Assembly: GCA_027489415.1 (NCBI GenBank)
Contig: JAIXZU010000134.1
Location: forward strand, 1-10,998
Reading direction: 5' to 3'
Source of the DNA: Alphaproteobacteria bacterium
GTDB lineage: Bacteria > Pseudomonadota > Alphaproteobacteria > UBA2136 > UBA6156
DNA: 10,998 bases
How positions within the stretch are numbered: the first letter of the stretch is position 1; each line of letters starts with the position of its first letter. The notes beneath the pieces are model-generated. The model ran no database searches. It saw nothing but the letters and a program-made list of their open reading frames with translations, and was not told the DNA's origin. Both the position numbers and the translations under genes were made by a program. Positions 5,545 to 10,998 of this stretch are shown here, piece after piece.

Positions 5545-6243
5545 TTAGGAAGGCAGTTGTGTGAAGAGGTGGTCCAGAGCGCTGGTGATGGTGAGGCTGT
5601 GGTGGTCAATCGACTGCGCGAGTTCCTCCGGCGGGGTGGTGGGGCCGACGAGGATGGTGCGGAAGCCGGCTTTTTTGGCGGCTATTAAGTTGGCCATGGA
5701 GTCCTCGAACATATACATATGCTGGTACTTGCCCGGGAGGTGGTTTTCCAGCAGGTGGTGGAAGGTGGCTTCGTGGCGCTTGATGCGGCCTTCCATGACG
5801 GAGATGTCGAAGACCATGTTCTCCGGGAAGAAGGCGTCCAGCCCCAGTTTCTTGATGAGGGGGAGGCAGTAGTCCCGGTGGCCGAGGGTGAGGATGGCGA
5901 GGGTGTGGCCGGCGTCCTTCAGGGTTTGCAGGCGGGAGAGGAGTGCGGGGTCGGGCTCCATGAACGGCATGGCGGCTTCACGGATGATGGGGGCGACTTC
6001 GCGGAACATCATCAGCACCCAGTCCATGTCCTTGCCCAGTTCCTTGCCCCAGCCGTGGAGGCCGGAGCCGTGGGTGCGGTACATGTAGAAGTTTTTGCTA
6101 GCGATTTCCTGCACCGGCAAGTTGGTGTGGGTGTGGAGGAGCTCCGACACTTTGGTGTCGAAAGAGGCGAGCATGTGGCGCTCGGTGTCGGCGAGGGTGT
6201 CGTCGAAATCGAAGACTATCAGGGACGGCTGAGTGGTGGACAT
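5545..6243 (-). CDS. HAD-superfamily phosphatase (subfamily I, phosphoglycolate/nucleotidase-like)
   Basis: This is a 232-residue canonical HAD phosphatase that transfers phosphate from a small substrate through an aspartyl intermediate with Mg2+. Motif I is FDFDDTLAD (D12 nucleophile, D14), motif II ILTLGHRD (T119), motif III K155 (GRIKRHEAT) and motif IV MFEDSMANL (E180, D181), followed by AAKKAGFRTILVG, the usual strand-helix after motif IV in nucleotidase- and phosphoglycolate-phosphatase-like members. A helical cap (about 20-95) places it in subfamily I. The substrate cannot be read from sequence. The ATG at 6243 has no ribosome site; a -35/-10 pair ends exactly 6 bases before it, suggesting a leaderless message. 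It is flanked by its own terminator at 5501-5524 and the terminator of the preceding gene at 6292-6320, so it is monocistronic. Confidence 0.9.
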   Translation of the reverse strand: MSTTQPSLIVFDFDDTLADTERHMLASFDTKVSELLHTHTNLPVQEIASKNFYMYRTHGSGLHGWGKELGKDMDWVLMMFREVAPIIREAAMPFMEPDPALLSRLQTLKDAGHTLAILTLGHRDYCLPLIKKLGLDAFFPENMVFDISVMEGRIKRHEATFHHLLENHLPGKYQHMYMFEDSMANLIAAKKAGFRTILVGPTTPPEELAQSIDHHSLTITSALDHLFTQLPS

Positions 6244-6249
6244 GGGGCT

Positions 6250-6278
6250 TTAGTAAGGGATTCCGCCGCAAATGTTAA
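6250..6278 (-). promoter_or_regulatory. Putative leaderless promoter of the HAD gene
   Basis: On the minus strand TTAACA (6278-6273, five of six to consensus) is followed after 17 bases by TACTAA (6255-6250), with six bases before the ATG at 6243. Normal initiation would start on or next to the A of ATG. No Shine-Dalgarno sequence is visible. Confidence 0.45.
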
Positions 6279-6291
6279 GTAAAAGTTATGC

Positions 6292-6320
6292 AAAACGGCC
6301 CCGCTACAGAGCGGGGCCGT
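6292..6320 (-). terminator. Terminator of the 147-aa gene
   Basis: ACGGCCCCGCT (6295-6305) pairs perfectly with AGCGGGGCCGT (6310-6320) around a 4-base loop. On the minus strand it ends in TTTT (6295-6292), directly after the stop codon at 6326. Confidence 0.9.
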
Positions 6321-6325
6321 GAGAT

Positions 6326-6769
6326 TTATTGACTGACTGTGCTCAGTACCGTGCCTTCTTTGGGCATGACCGATGGCATGTGAGCCAGCGAATAGCGCAG
6401 GGGGAACGGGATAACCTTGGTTATTTTGGCGATTTCCATGTCCTCGTGCCGTTCTTCGAGGGTTGTCATGGTCACCCCTTCCAGACGCCAGCGTTCCGGA
6501 TGCTCGGTTGACGGCGTGCGCGGTACGAGCCGAACGACGTTGCCGATATGGATCGTGATTTCGACAAAGATGGTTTTCTTGACATTATCCACCTGAAAAC
6601 GCGTGAAAAAGGTGTAGCCAGTGTCATCCTGCGTGATGCAGATATCGGAATCATCCAGCCGGTAACGGTAGCGGAGATAGTCGGCCGCGCTGAGGAGGAG
6701 GAAATCGGTAGGAATTTCGCAGTTGGAAAGACCGGAAATGAGGTTTGAAAGAGTGATTTGTTCGGGCAT
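6326..6769 (-). CDS. Conserved-looking hypothetical protein (147 aa) downstream of yebC
   Basis: I do not recognise this 147-residue protein. The first 45 residues look helical (MPEQITLSNLISGLSN..., LLLSAADYLRYRYRL); 46-85 look like a beta meander (TGYTFFTRFQVDN, KKTIFVEITIHIGNVVRL); and the rest is charged, with Pro-rich turns (PRTPSTEHPER). It has no membrane segment, signal peptide or cysteine pair, apart from Cys17 and Cys44. The ATG at 6769 has GGGAGG about 5 bases upstream; the open frame to 6826 has no site and runs into the terminator hairpin. The start lies 66 bases after the yebC stop with a hairpin terminator between, so it may be partly co-transcribed by readthrough or have its own start within 6814-6835. 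Its function is open. Confidence 0.75.
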   Translation of the reverse strand: MPEQITLSNLISGLSNCEIPTDFLLLSAADYLRYRYRLDDSDICITQDDTGYTFFTRFQVDNVKKTIFVEITIHIGNVVRLVPRTPSTEHPERWRLEGVTMTTLEERHEDMEIAKITKVIPFPLRYSLAHMPSVMPKEGTVLSTVSQ

Positions 6770-6786
6770 ATCGCCTCCCAAGCTAG

Positions 6787-6813
6787 AAAAAGGGCTGAGT
6801 TGTGACTCAGCCC
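6787..6813 (-). terminator. Terminator after yebC
   Basis: GGGCTGAGT (6792-6800) pairs with ACTCAGCCC (6805-6813) around a 4-base loop. On the minus strand it is followed by TTTTT (6791-6787), 23 bases after the yebC stop codon and 18 bases before the next start codon. Confidence 0.85.
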
Positions 6814-6835
6814 CCTTGTATACCAACAGTATATG

Positions 6836-7585
6836 CTAGGCAAGTTGTTCGGCGATGTCGTCCGCGAGTTCCATGTTGGTGACGACGGATTGGACGTCGT
6901 CGTCGTTTTCGAGGACATCCACCAGTTTCAGGACGGTTTGGGCGATTTCGAGATCCGTCACGGCTTGCATCTGGGTAGGAATGTAGGCGAGTTCGGCGGT
7001 GGTGGGTTCGCCGAATTCACTGATTAACTCATCCCGAACTAAACCAAACCCGCCGACGGAGGTGGTGATGAGGTGGGATTCGTCGTCGTTGTCGGCGTCC
7101 TCCGCGCCCGCCATGATGGCGGCTTCGAGGACTTTATCTATCGACCCGATATTGAGAGGGTAGGTGATTTGGCCGACTTGTTTGAACATCCATGCTACGG
7201 AGCCGTCCGTGCCCACGTTCCCGCTGTTTTTGGTGAAGGCGGTGCGGACGTTGGTGATGGTGCGGGTGGGGTTGTCGGTAAGAGTTGTGATGAACACGGC
7301 AACGCCGCCCGGGCCGTAGCCCTCGTAGGTGCGCTCGATATAGTCCGCGCCCGCGATTTCGCCGGTACCGCGTTTAATGGCACGGCTGACGACTTCGTTC
7401 GTCATGTTCTCCTTACGGGCTTTTTCCACCAGCGTGCGGAGCATAGGGTTGGAGGCGAGGTCCCCTCCGCCTTGGCGGGCGGCGGTCATGATATCCCGGA
7501 TATACTTAGTATAGACCTTGGCTTTTTTCTTATCCTGCGCTGCTTTGCGGTGTTGGATGTTTTTGAATTTACTGTGGCCGGCCAT
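6836..7585 (-). CDS. yebC: YebC/PmpR (TACO1) family translation/transcription factor
   Basis: This 249-residue full-length YebC-family protein is cytoplasmic. Members were first described as DNA-binding regulators (PmpR), and related proteins such as TACO1 assist translation, including of difficult stretches such as polyproline; which applies here is unknown. The N-terminus MAGHSKFKNIQHRKAAQDKK is the family signature. It is followed by the GGGDLASNPMLRTLVEKAR helix, the RAIKRGTGE motif (about 64-72), YEGYGPGGVAVFI (around 86-98) and a DNPTRT...VRTAFTKNSGNVG segment, then the usual acidic C-terminal domain. The ATG at 7585 matches the family start, although no ribosome site is visible. An 8-bp tandem repeat lies 15-44 bases upstream. 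YebC often sits near ruvC or this phosphoesterase in alphaproteobacteria; ymdB is 1.9 kb away here. A terminator closes it at 6787-6813. Confidence 0.96.
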   Translation of the reverse strand: MAGHSKFKNIQHRKAAQDKKKAKVYTKYIRDIMTAARQGGGDLASNPMLRTLVEKARKENMTNEVVSRAIKRGTGEIAGADYIERTYEGYGPGGVAVFITTLTDNPTRTITNVRTAFTKNSGNVGTDGSVAWMFKQVGQITYPLNIGSIDKVLEAAIMAGAEDADNDDESHLITTSVGGFGLVRDELISEFGEPTTAELAYIPTQMQAVTDLEIAQTVLKLVDVLENDDDVQSVVTNMELADDIAEQLA

Positions 7586-7599
7586 GATGTGAGTGCTTT

Positions 7600-7629
7600 A
7601 GTGATTGCGTGAATGAGTGATTGAGTTGG
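7600..7629. repeat. 8-bp tandem repeat just upstream of yebC
   Basis: AGTGATTG, CGTGAATG and AGTGATTG stand back to back (7600-7623), then a partial unit AGTTGG. The array begins 15 bases upstream of the yebC start codon and so occupies its leader or promoter region. Confidence 0.7.
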
Positions 7630-7642
7630 CTTTTAGCTGATT

Positions 7643-7668
7643 GGTGGGGGGTGTGGCAACCCCCCGCC
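7643..7668. other. GC-rich inverted repeat in the yebC upstream region
   Basis: GGTGGGGGG (7643-7651) can pair with CCCCCCGCC (7660-7668, one G-T pair) around an 8-base loop. It lies between the terminator at 7680-7706 and yebC. On the minus strand TTGCCA overlaps its loop and TAAAAG follows 18 bases later, a weak promoter candidate for yebC, so the dyad may cover the -35 region. Confidence 0.35.
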
Positions 7669-7679
7669 CTCTTTCCGTT

Positions 7680-7706
7680 AAAAAACCACCCCCGAGGGGG
7701 TGGTTT
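7680..7706 (-). terminator. Terminator of the 96-aa membrane protein gene
   Basis: AAACCACCCC (7683-7692) pairs with GGGGTGGTTT (7697-7706). Read on the minus strand it ends in a run of six T (7685-7680), beginning six bases after the stop codon at 7712. Confidence 0.92.
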
Positions 7707-7711
7707 AGCGT

Positions 7712-8002
7712 TCAGGTTTTGTCCGGTACGGGGAAGATACCCCCTATACTCATGAACATCACATCTATTGTGTAGATGATTTTATCGTGCAGGAGGGTCA
7801 CTATCATGAGTTCCAGAGCATAGAAGCCCAGAATATAGAAGATTCCGGTTTGCTGAACCGGTCCAAAGTACATGATACCGATGACCAGAGGCAGGAATGC
7901 GAAGATGATACCGGCAATGATACAGGCCAGTAAGGCAGTAAGGAGTGCGGCCAAGCCGAGCGTGACCCGGGCGGCGTAGGATATACGCTGAAGGATTTTC
8001 AT
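7712..8002 (-). CDS. Small inner-membrane protein of unknown function (96 aa)
   Basis: I do not recognise this 96-residue hydrophobic protein. A basic N-terminus (MKILQRISYAARV) is followed by a long apolar stretch, about 14-46 (LAALLTALLACIIAGIIFAFLPLVIGIMYF in part), which may cross once or form a hairpin, and by a second segment at about 53-71. The soluble tail ends GGIFPVPDKT. Under the positive-inside rule the N-terminus is probably cytoplasmic. The ATG at 8002 has AGGAG 8 bases upstream, but that site lies inside a 12-pair hairpin (8008-8055), so translation may be conditional. The gene has its own terminator at 7680-7706. It follows the Nudix gene by 130 bases; a shared function is not implied. 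Confidence 0.75.
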   Translation of the reverse strand: MKILQRISYAARVTLGLAALLTALLACIIAGIIFAFLPLVIGIMYFGPVQQTGIFYILGFYALELMIVTLLHDKIIYTIDVMFMSIGGIFPVPDKT

Positions 8003-8007
8003 TTTTA

Positions 8008-8055
8008 AACTCCTAGGTGCAGCTGCAGATGATTATGCATACACCTTAAGGAGTT
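8008..8055 (-). promoter_or_regulatory. Leader hairpin that sequesters the ribosome-binding site of the 96-aa gene
   Basis: In the minus-strand RNA, AACUCCU (8055-8049) pairs with AGGAGUU (8014-8008), and AGGUG (8046-8042) with CACCU (8019-8015), leaving a 2-base UA bulge. The AGGAG ribosome site is wholly inside the stem, and only five bases separate the stem from the AUG. A second hairpin, TCCTGT/ACAGGA (8083-8065), lies just upstream. The arrangement fits a translational switch such as a thermometer or riboswitch-like leader; no known family is recognised. Confidence 0.5.
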
Positions 8056-8097
8056 AGAGGGCAATCCTGTAATCGACACAGGAAAGCCAACAGTAAG

Positions 8098-8132
8098 CCC
8101 CCTGCCATGTTTGCACATGGCAGGGGGATTTT
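8098..8132 (+). terminator. Terminator-like hairpin with its T run on the + strand
   Basis: A perfect 13-bp stem, CCCCCTGCCATGT (8098-8110) with ACATGGCAGGGGG (8115-8127), encloses a TTGC loop and is followed by ATTTTT on the + strand only. The nearest gene, Nudix, ends on the minus strand at 8132, and on that strand no T run follows. It may protect the Nudix mRNA 3' end or end an unannotated + strand RNA. Confidence 0.65.
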
Positions 8133-8704
8133 TAGCCGCGCAGGGCAGCGATTTTGCGATAGAGGCGGAGAAGCTGGCCGTCCTTATCGGTCATGTCGTT
8201 TTGGATTTGCATGGCTTCGGGGAGGTCAAACCACCGGATATCCGTTGATTCGTCCGAGACGATCCATTCGATATCGTCCGCGACGCGGTAGTGCCAGGTG
8301 AAGTCGAAATGCACGTGCTCAGGTACTTGTTCGCCTTTGCGGATGTGGGGGCGGACGTAGTGGACGTCGATATCGAAGAGAACGCCGGAGCATTCGAAGT
8401 TCGTGATGCCGGATTCCTCGAAAAGCTCCTTTTTGGAGACATGGAAGAGGTTTTCGTCGCCGTCCGCGTGGCCGCCGAAGTTCATGAAGACACCGTCCAG
8501 AGCGTGGCCGTTGAGGAGGACGCGGGTGTCATCCATATTGCTCACGATGGCGGAGGAGCAGATGTGGCCGGGAGTGGAGAATTCCCGCAGGTAGATGAGC
8601 GGGTAGGTTTGCAGGGCGGCCATGGTGAGGACGCGATGGCGGGCTTCTTCAGGGTCGAACGGCTTATGGTTCTTCAGCATTGTGAGGGCTTGAGCGCGGG
8701 ACAT
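8132..8704 (-). CDS. Nudix hydrolase
   Basis: Nudix enzymes hydrolyse nucleoside diphosphates linked to another moiety, using divalent metals. The 190-residue protein has a clear Nudix box at 78-100 (GHADGDENLFHVSKKELFEESGI in part): G78, E84, then KELFEESG with E93, E96 and E97; the usual Arg before ELxEE is Lys92. The segment VFMNFGGHADGDEN resembles the GGxxxxGE entry of the box, and a beta-rich C-terminal half (HVHFDFTWHYRV, IRWFDLPEA) completes the fold. An N-terminal helical extension of about 40 residues precedes it. The substrate is not predictable. The ATG at 8704 has AAGGAG 7 bases upstream; the frame continues to 8824, but that would overlap the HD gene, and a promoter candidate lies at 8742-8770. 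The Lys substitution is conservative, so activity is likely. Confidence 0.9.
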   Translation of the reverse strand: MSRAQALTMLKNHKPFDPEEARHRVLTMAALQTYPLIYLREFSTPGHICSSAIVSNMDDTRVLLNGHALDGVFMNFGGHADGDENLFHVSKKELFEESGITNFECSGVLFDIDVHYVRPHIRKGEQVPEHVHFDFTWHYRVADDIEWIVSDESTDIRWFDLPEAMQIQNDMTDKDGQLLRLYRKIAALRG

Positions 8705-8741
8705 TGGCAGGCTCCTTCTAAACGTTTCAGAATACCCTTCC

Positions 8742-8770
8742 TGTATACCCAGCACTCCGCCGGTTAGCAA
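8742..8770 (-). promoter_or_regulatory. Putative promoter of the Nudix gene
   Basis: On the minus strand TTGCTA (8770-8765) and TATACA (8747-8742), each matching consensus at four of six positions, are separated by 17 bases. This would give a leader of about 30 bases that includes the AAGGAG site. No terminator lies between the HD stop (8794) and this promoter, so readthrough from the upstream operon is also possible. Confidence 0.4.
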
Positions 8771-8793
8771 TAAGCGCTGCGAAAGTAATCTGG

Positions 8794-9471
8794 TTAACGG
8801 AATTGCTTGAGAAGTTGATGCCATTCGGGTGGGGCGGCGGCTTCGGTGAAGAAGTCGTTCAGGAACGTGACCATGCGCTGATGGCGGACTTCGGCTTCCC
8901 CCTTGCCTGCCTTGGTGACCATTAGGGTGCGGAGTTTGAGGAGTTTTTCGAAGCAGTGGGTGACGCTGGGGGCGGCGTTTTTGCGGTATTCTGCTTGGGT
9001 GAGGCCTTCGCGGGGGAGAGCTTCAGGGTCGAACATGCCGTTCCCTTTGTGGCCGCAGTAGGTGAAGGTGCGAGCGAGGCCGACGGCGCCGAGAGCGTCC
9101 AGCATGTCGGCATCCGAGAGAATACTTGCTTCCAGCGAGCGAGTTTGAGCGCCTGCGAGGGATTTGGAATAGCCAATGCTTTTGATGGTGGTGCAGACGA
9201 GTTCGGTGAGGGCGGTTTCAACCCCGGCTTCCGCCATGAATTTGCGGGCGGTGGGGAGTTTTTCTTCCGAGGTGGGGTCGTTGGTCAGTTTGTAGTCGTC
9301 GACATCGTGCAGCAGGGCGGCGAGGCTGACAATTTCCGTGTTGGCCCCCGCCTCTTCCGCGAGTTTCAGGGCTGTTTGCCAGACGCGGTAGATATGCTGC
9401 CAGTCGTGGCCGGAGCCTTCCTGTTTGAGATAGGTTTCGACGGCTGATGCGACTTTGGTGATGATATCCAT
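8794..9471 (-). CDS. HD-domain phosphohydrolase, YedJ-like
   Basis: This 225-residue metal-dependent phosphohydrolase has the HD fold. The metal-binding residues are visible: H26 in GHDWQHIYRVW (with a preceding H22), the H55-D56 doublet in LAALLHDVDDY, and D122 in ILSDADMLDALGAVGLARTF. The last block is nearly the same as in E. coli YedJ (DADRLEALGAIGLARVF), as are GHD near the start and the FEKLLKLRTLMVTKAGK region, so family placement is firm. Substrate is not established. The start at 9471 is only 6 bases after the ymdB stop; GGAG, about 9 bases upstream, overlaps the end of ymdB, so the pair is translationally close and co-transcribed. No terminator follows before the Nudix gene. Confidence 0.92.
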   Translation of the reverse strand: MDIITKVASAVETYLKQEGSGHDWQHIYRVWQTALKLAEEAGANTEIVSLAALLHDVDDYKLTNDPTSEEKLPTARKFMAEAGVETALTELVCTTIKSIGYSKSLAGAQTRSLEASILSDADMLDALGAVGLARTFTYCGHKGNGMFDPEALPREGLTQAEYRKNAAPSVTHCFEKLLKLRTLMVTKAGKGEAEVRHQRMVTFLNDFFTEAAAPPEWHQLLKQFR

Positions 9472-9477
9472 AGGTTT

Positions 9478-10305
9478 TTACTCCGTAGGCTGAAGAGCTC
9501 CGCCGACGCGGAGAGGTTTGACGGCCGTGGCGAGGCCGTTTTCCCCGATAGTGACGATGACGCCGCTGAGAGTGGCTTCGCCGGTGGCTTGCTCAAACTT
9601 ATACCGGTTGGCGCTGGTGAAGCTGGGCATGGCGCTGGCGTGGGTGACGCCCAAGCTGGAGTTATAATCTCCGCACATGCCGGCGTCGCACTGGAAGGCG
9701 GTTCCGCCGGGCTGAATGTGGGTGTCCGATGTTGGAATGTGCGTGTGAGTGCCGACAACGAGGGAGGCTTTGCCGTCCCACCAATACGCCATGTTGCACT
9801 TTTCGGAGGTGGCTTCGGCGTGGATGTCCACGATGATGGCGTCGCAGTTTTCCGTGAGTTTATAGTCCTTTTGGAGTTCCGTGCTGAGGCGGAAGGGGCA
9901 GTCAATTAACTGACGCATGAAGACGCGCCCTTGGAGGTTGATGACGGCGATGCGTTTGCCGCCGCGTTCTATAATAGTATGACCACGGCCGACGGTGCCG
10001 GTTGGGTAGTTGGCTGGGCGGATGATGCGCGGGTTTTGCATGGTGTTTTGGGCGAGGTAGTCGTCGAAGCCTTTTTGGTCGAAGGTGTGGTCCCCCAGTG
10101 TGATGAGGTCGACTCCGGCGTTGAAGATTTCCTGAGCGTCCTGTCCGGTCAGGCCTTTGCCGTTGTTGGCGGCGTTTTCTCCGTTGGCGATGACGGCGGT
10201 CAGGCCATGTTTTTCACGGAGGGTGGGAAGATGGGTTTTGAGGGCGGTGCGGCCGGGCGTGGAGACGATGTCTCCGAGAAAGAGGATGTGGAATGGGGTG
10301 CTCAT
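9478..10305 (-). CDS. ymdB: YmdB-family metallophosphoesterase (TIGR00282-type)
   Basis: This 275-residue calcineurin-like phosphoesterase is of the family named after Bacillus subtilis YmdB (a 2',3'-cyclic nucleotide phosphodiesterase), not the unrelated E. coli ymdB. Metal ligands are visible in order: D12 (FLGDIVSTPGR), E43/N44 (NGENAANNGKG), D72/H73 (LGDHTFDQ), H162 (VDIHAEATSEK), and H187 and H189 (VVGTHTHIPTSD). The motif usually reads GNH in members I remember; here it is GDH. The tail QPGGTAFQCDAGMCGDYNSSLGV is family-typical. Length fits. It is the first gene of an operon with the HD gene. The ATG at 10305 has no clear ribosome site; a TATAAA box ends 5 bases upstream, so the message may be leaderless. 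In alphaproteobacteria this family is often found close to yebC, consistent with the window. Confidence 0.93.
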   Translation of the reverse strand: MSTPFHILFLGDIVSTPGRTALKTHLPTLREKHGLTAVIANGENAANNGKGLTGQDAQEIFNAGVDLITLGDHTFDQKGFDDYLAQNTMQNPRIIRPANYPTGTVGRGHTIIERGGKRIAVINLQGRVFMRQLIDCPFRLSTELQKDYKLTENCDAIIVDIHAEATSEKCNMAYWWDGKASLVVGTHTHIPTSDTHIQPGGTAFQCDAGMCGDYNSSLGVTHASAMPSFTSANRYKFEQATGEATLSGVIVTIGENGLATAVKPLRVGGALQPTE

Positions 10306-10310
10306 GCCTG

Positions 10311-10339
10311 TTTATAGGCTAGTAGGCCTGAGGGCACAA
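10311..10339 (-). promoter_or_regulatory. Putative leaderless promoter of ymdB-HD operon
   Basis: On the minus strand TTGTGC (10339-10334, three of six) and TATAAA (10316-10311, five of six) are spaced by 17 bases, and only CAGGC separates the -10 box from the ATG at 10305. The start site would fall at the start codon. Confidence 0.45.
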
Positions 10340-10378
10340 GGAAAAGGCACTTTTGGCGGTTTGGGGCGTTAGTCCGTT

Positions 10379-10406
10379 TTGACGCAACTATGAATTGGGG
10401 TACTTT
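10379..10406 (+). promoter_or_regulatory. Putative leaderless promoter of mlaE
   Basis: TTGACG (10379-10384, five of six) and TACTTT (10401-10406, three of six) are spaced by 16 bases, with six bases (GATTGC) before the ATG at 10413 and no Shine-Dalgarno sequence. It diverges from the ymdB promoter within a 107-base gap. Confidence 0.45.
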
Positions 10407-10412
10407 GATTGC

Positions 10413-10998
10413 ATGAATTTGGTGGTTGCCCCCCTGAGAAATACGGGAAACCTGGTTATTACCAGCCTTGCCATGACGGGACGTATTGCGATTTTCTGCG
10501 GGCAGGCCGTTTATCAGTTATTTACTGGCCGCAGGAGCCGCCAGTTGCTGCCGCAGTGTGTGTTTGTGGGTGTGGAGAGCCTGCCGATTGTGTTGCTCAC
10601 GGCGTTTTTTACAGGAGCGGTGCTGGCGCTACAGACTTATATTGGTTTGAATAGCGGGGTTGGAGCGAGTATGGGCGGGGCAGCCCTGACGACCAGCTAC
10701 CTTGGTTACCTTGTGGCCACCAGCATGTTGCGTGAGCTTGGGCCGGTGCTAGCCAGCCTGATGCTGGCCAGCCGCGTGGGGGCGGCGATGGCGGCGGAGT
10801 TGGGTTCCATGCGCGTTACCGAGCAGATTGATGCGTTGTTCACGCTTGCGACCAACCCGATACGCTACCTTGTGGTGCCGCGGATTCTGGCCTGTGTGCT
10901 GATGTTGCCGCTGTTGGTGATTCTGGGCAATGGGCTTGGGATTTTAGGCGGTTATGTGGTGAGTGTGTGGAGCCTTGGCATACCGGGGCCGCAGTACA
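10413..10998 (+). CDS. mlaE: MlaE/YrbE-family lipid ABC transporter permease (3' truncated by window)
   Basis: MlaE is the inner-membrane permease of the Mla system, which moves phospholipids between inner and outer membranes with MlaF (ATPase) and MlaD (MCE protein). 195 residues are present. They include the membrane-plane N-terminal helix, a hydrophobic segment at 57-74 (LPIVLLTAFFTGAVLALQ), and the family signature RELGPVLASLMLASRVGAAM with AAELGSMRVTEQIDAL after it (107-142), followed by more membrane segments (VVPRILACVLMLPLLVI and the start of another). The frame starts at the ATG at 10413 and stays open to the window end; about 65 residues of the C-terminus are missing. The expected partners mlaF and mlaD, if present, lie beyond the window. 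Start choice rests on the promoter spacing, as no ribosome site is visible. Confidence 0.95.
   Translation, partial: MNLVVAPLRNTGNLVITSLAMTGRIAIFCGQAVYQLFTGRRSRQLLPQCVFVGVESLPIVLLTAFFTGAVLALQTYIGLNSGVGASMGGAALTTSYLGYLVATSMLRELGPVLASLMLASRVGAAMAAELGSMRVTEQIDALFTLATNPIRYLVVPRILACVLMLPLLVILGNGLGILGGYVVSVWSLGIPGPQY

Noticed and set aside
5719..6282. Plus-strand frame opposite the HAD gene (about 187 codons)
   Set aside because: Val/Glu/Gly-rich shadow typical of the complement of C-ending codons; the HAD motifs are intact on the other strand.

Overview
The window looks like a chromosomal segment of a Gram-negative bacterium, most likely an alphaproteobacterium. The reasons are a long alphaproteobacterial-style ribosomal protein S2, a YebC whose N-terminus begins MAGHSKFKNI, a YmdB-family phosphoesterase in the same neighbourhood as yebC, and an MlaE-type lipid-transport permease, which implies an outer membrane. 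No phage, transposase, CRISPR, rRNA or tRNA signal is visible. Organism placement is inference from protein flavour, not from a marker phylogeny.

Layout. Positions 1-492 hold the 3' end of mnmA (tRNA 2-thiouridylase, + strand), closed by a hairpin terminator. At 585-1493 (+) is a membrane-anchored SPFH/stomatin-like protein. At 1540-2173 (-) two small unrecognised genes form an operon with its own promoter. At 2389-3294 (+) is rpsB. Unusually, rpsB ends in a strong terminator and tsf does not follow. Positions 3371-3776 have no convincing ORF but are dense in hairpins and end in their own terminator, so they probably encode a structured RNA I cannot name. At 3788-4651 (+) is a short FAD-dependent oxidoreductase of the DAO family. 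From 4686 to 10305 every gene is on the minus strand: two HAD-like phosphatases, an unrecognised 147-residue protein, yebC, a 96-residue membrane protein, a Nudix hydrolase, a YedJ-like HD phosphohydrolase and the YmdB metallophosphoesterase. The last + strand gene (10413-10998, cut by the window end) is mlaE.

How it works together. This is mostly housekeeping sequence cut into short transcription units by clear hairpin terminators. Five of the eight minus-strand genes are predicted phosphohydrolases from four folds (HAD twice, Nudix, HD, calcineurin-like), compatible with nucleotide or metabolite clean-up, though they are not one operon. HD follows ymdB by a few bases and is surely co-transcribed.

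Points for a second look are the orphan structured RNA after rpsB; a leader hairpin that would bury the ribosome-binding site of the 96-residue membrane protein; three genes whose promoter -10 box ends 5-6 bases before the ATG, suggesting leaderless mRNAs; and unrelated 7-8 base tandem repeats at four places, three inside reading frames. The + strand is visibly G-rich whichever strand is coding, with rpsB the main exception.
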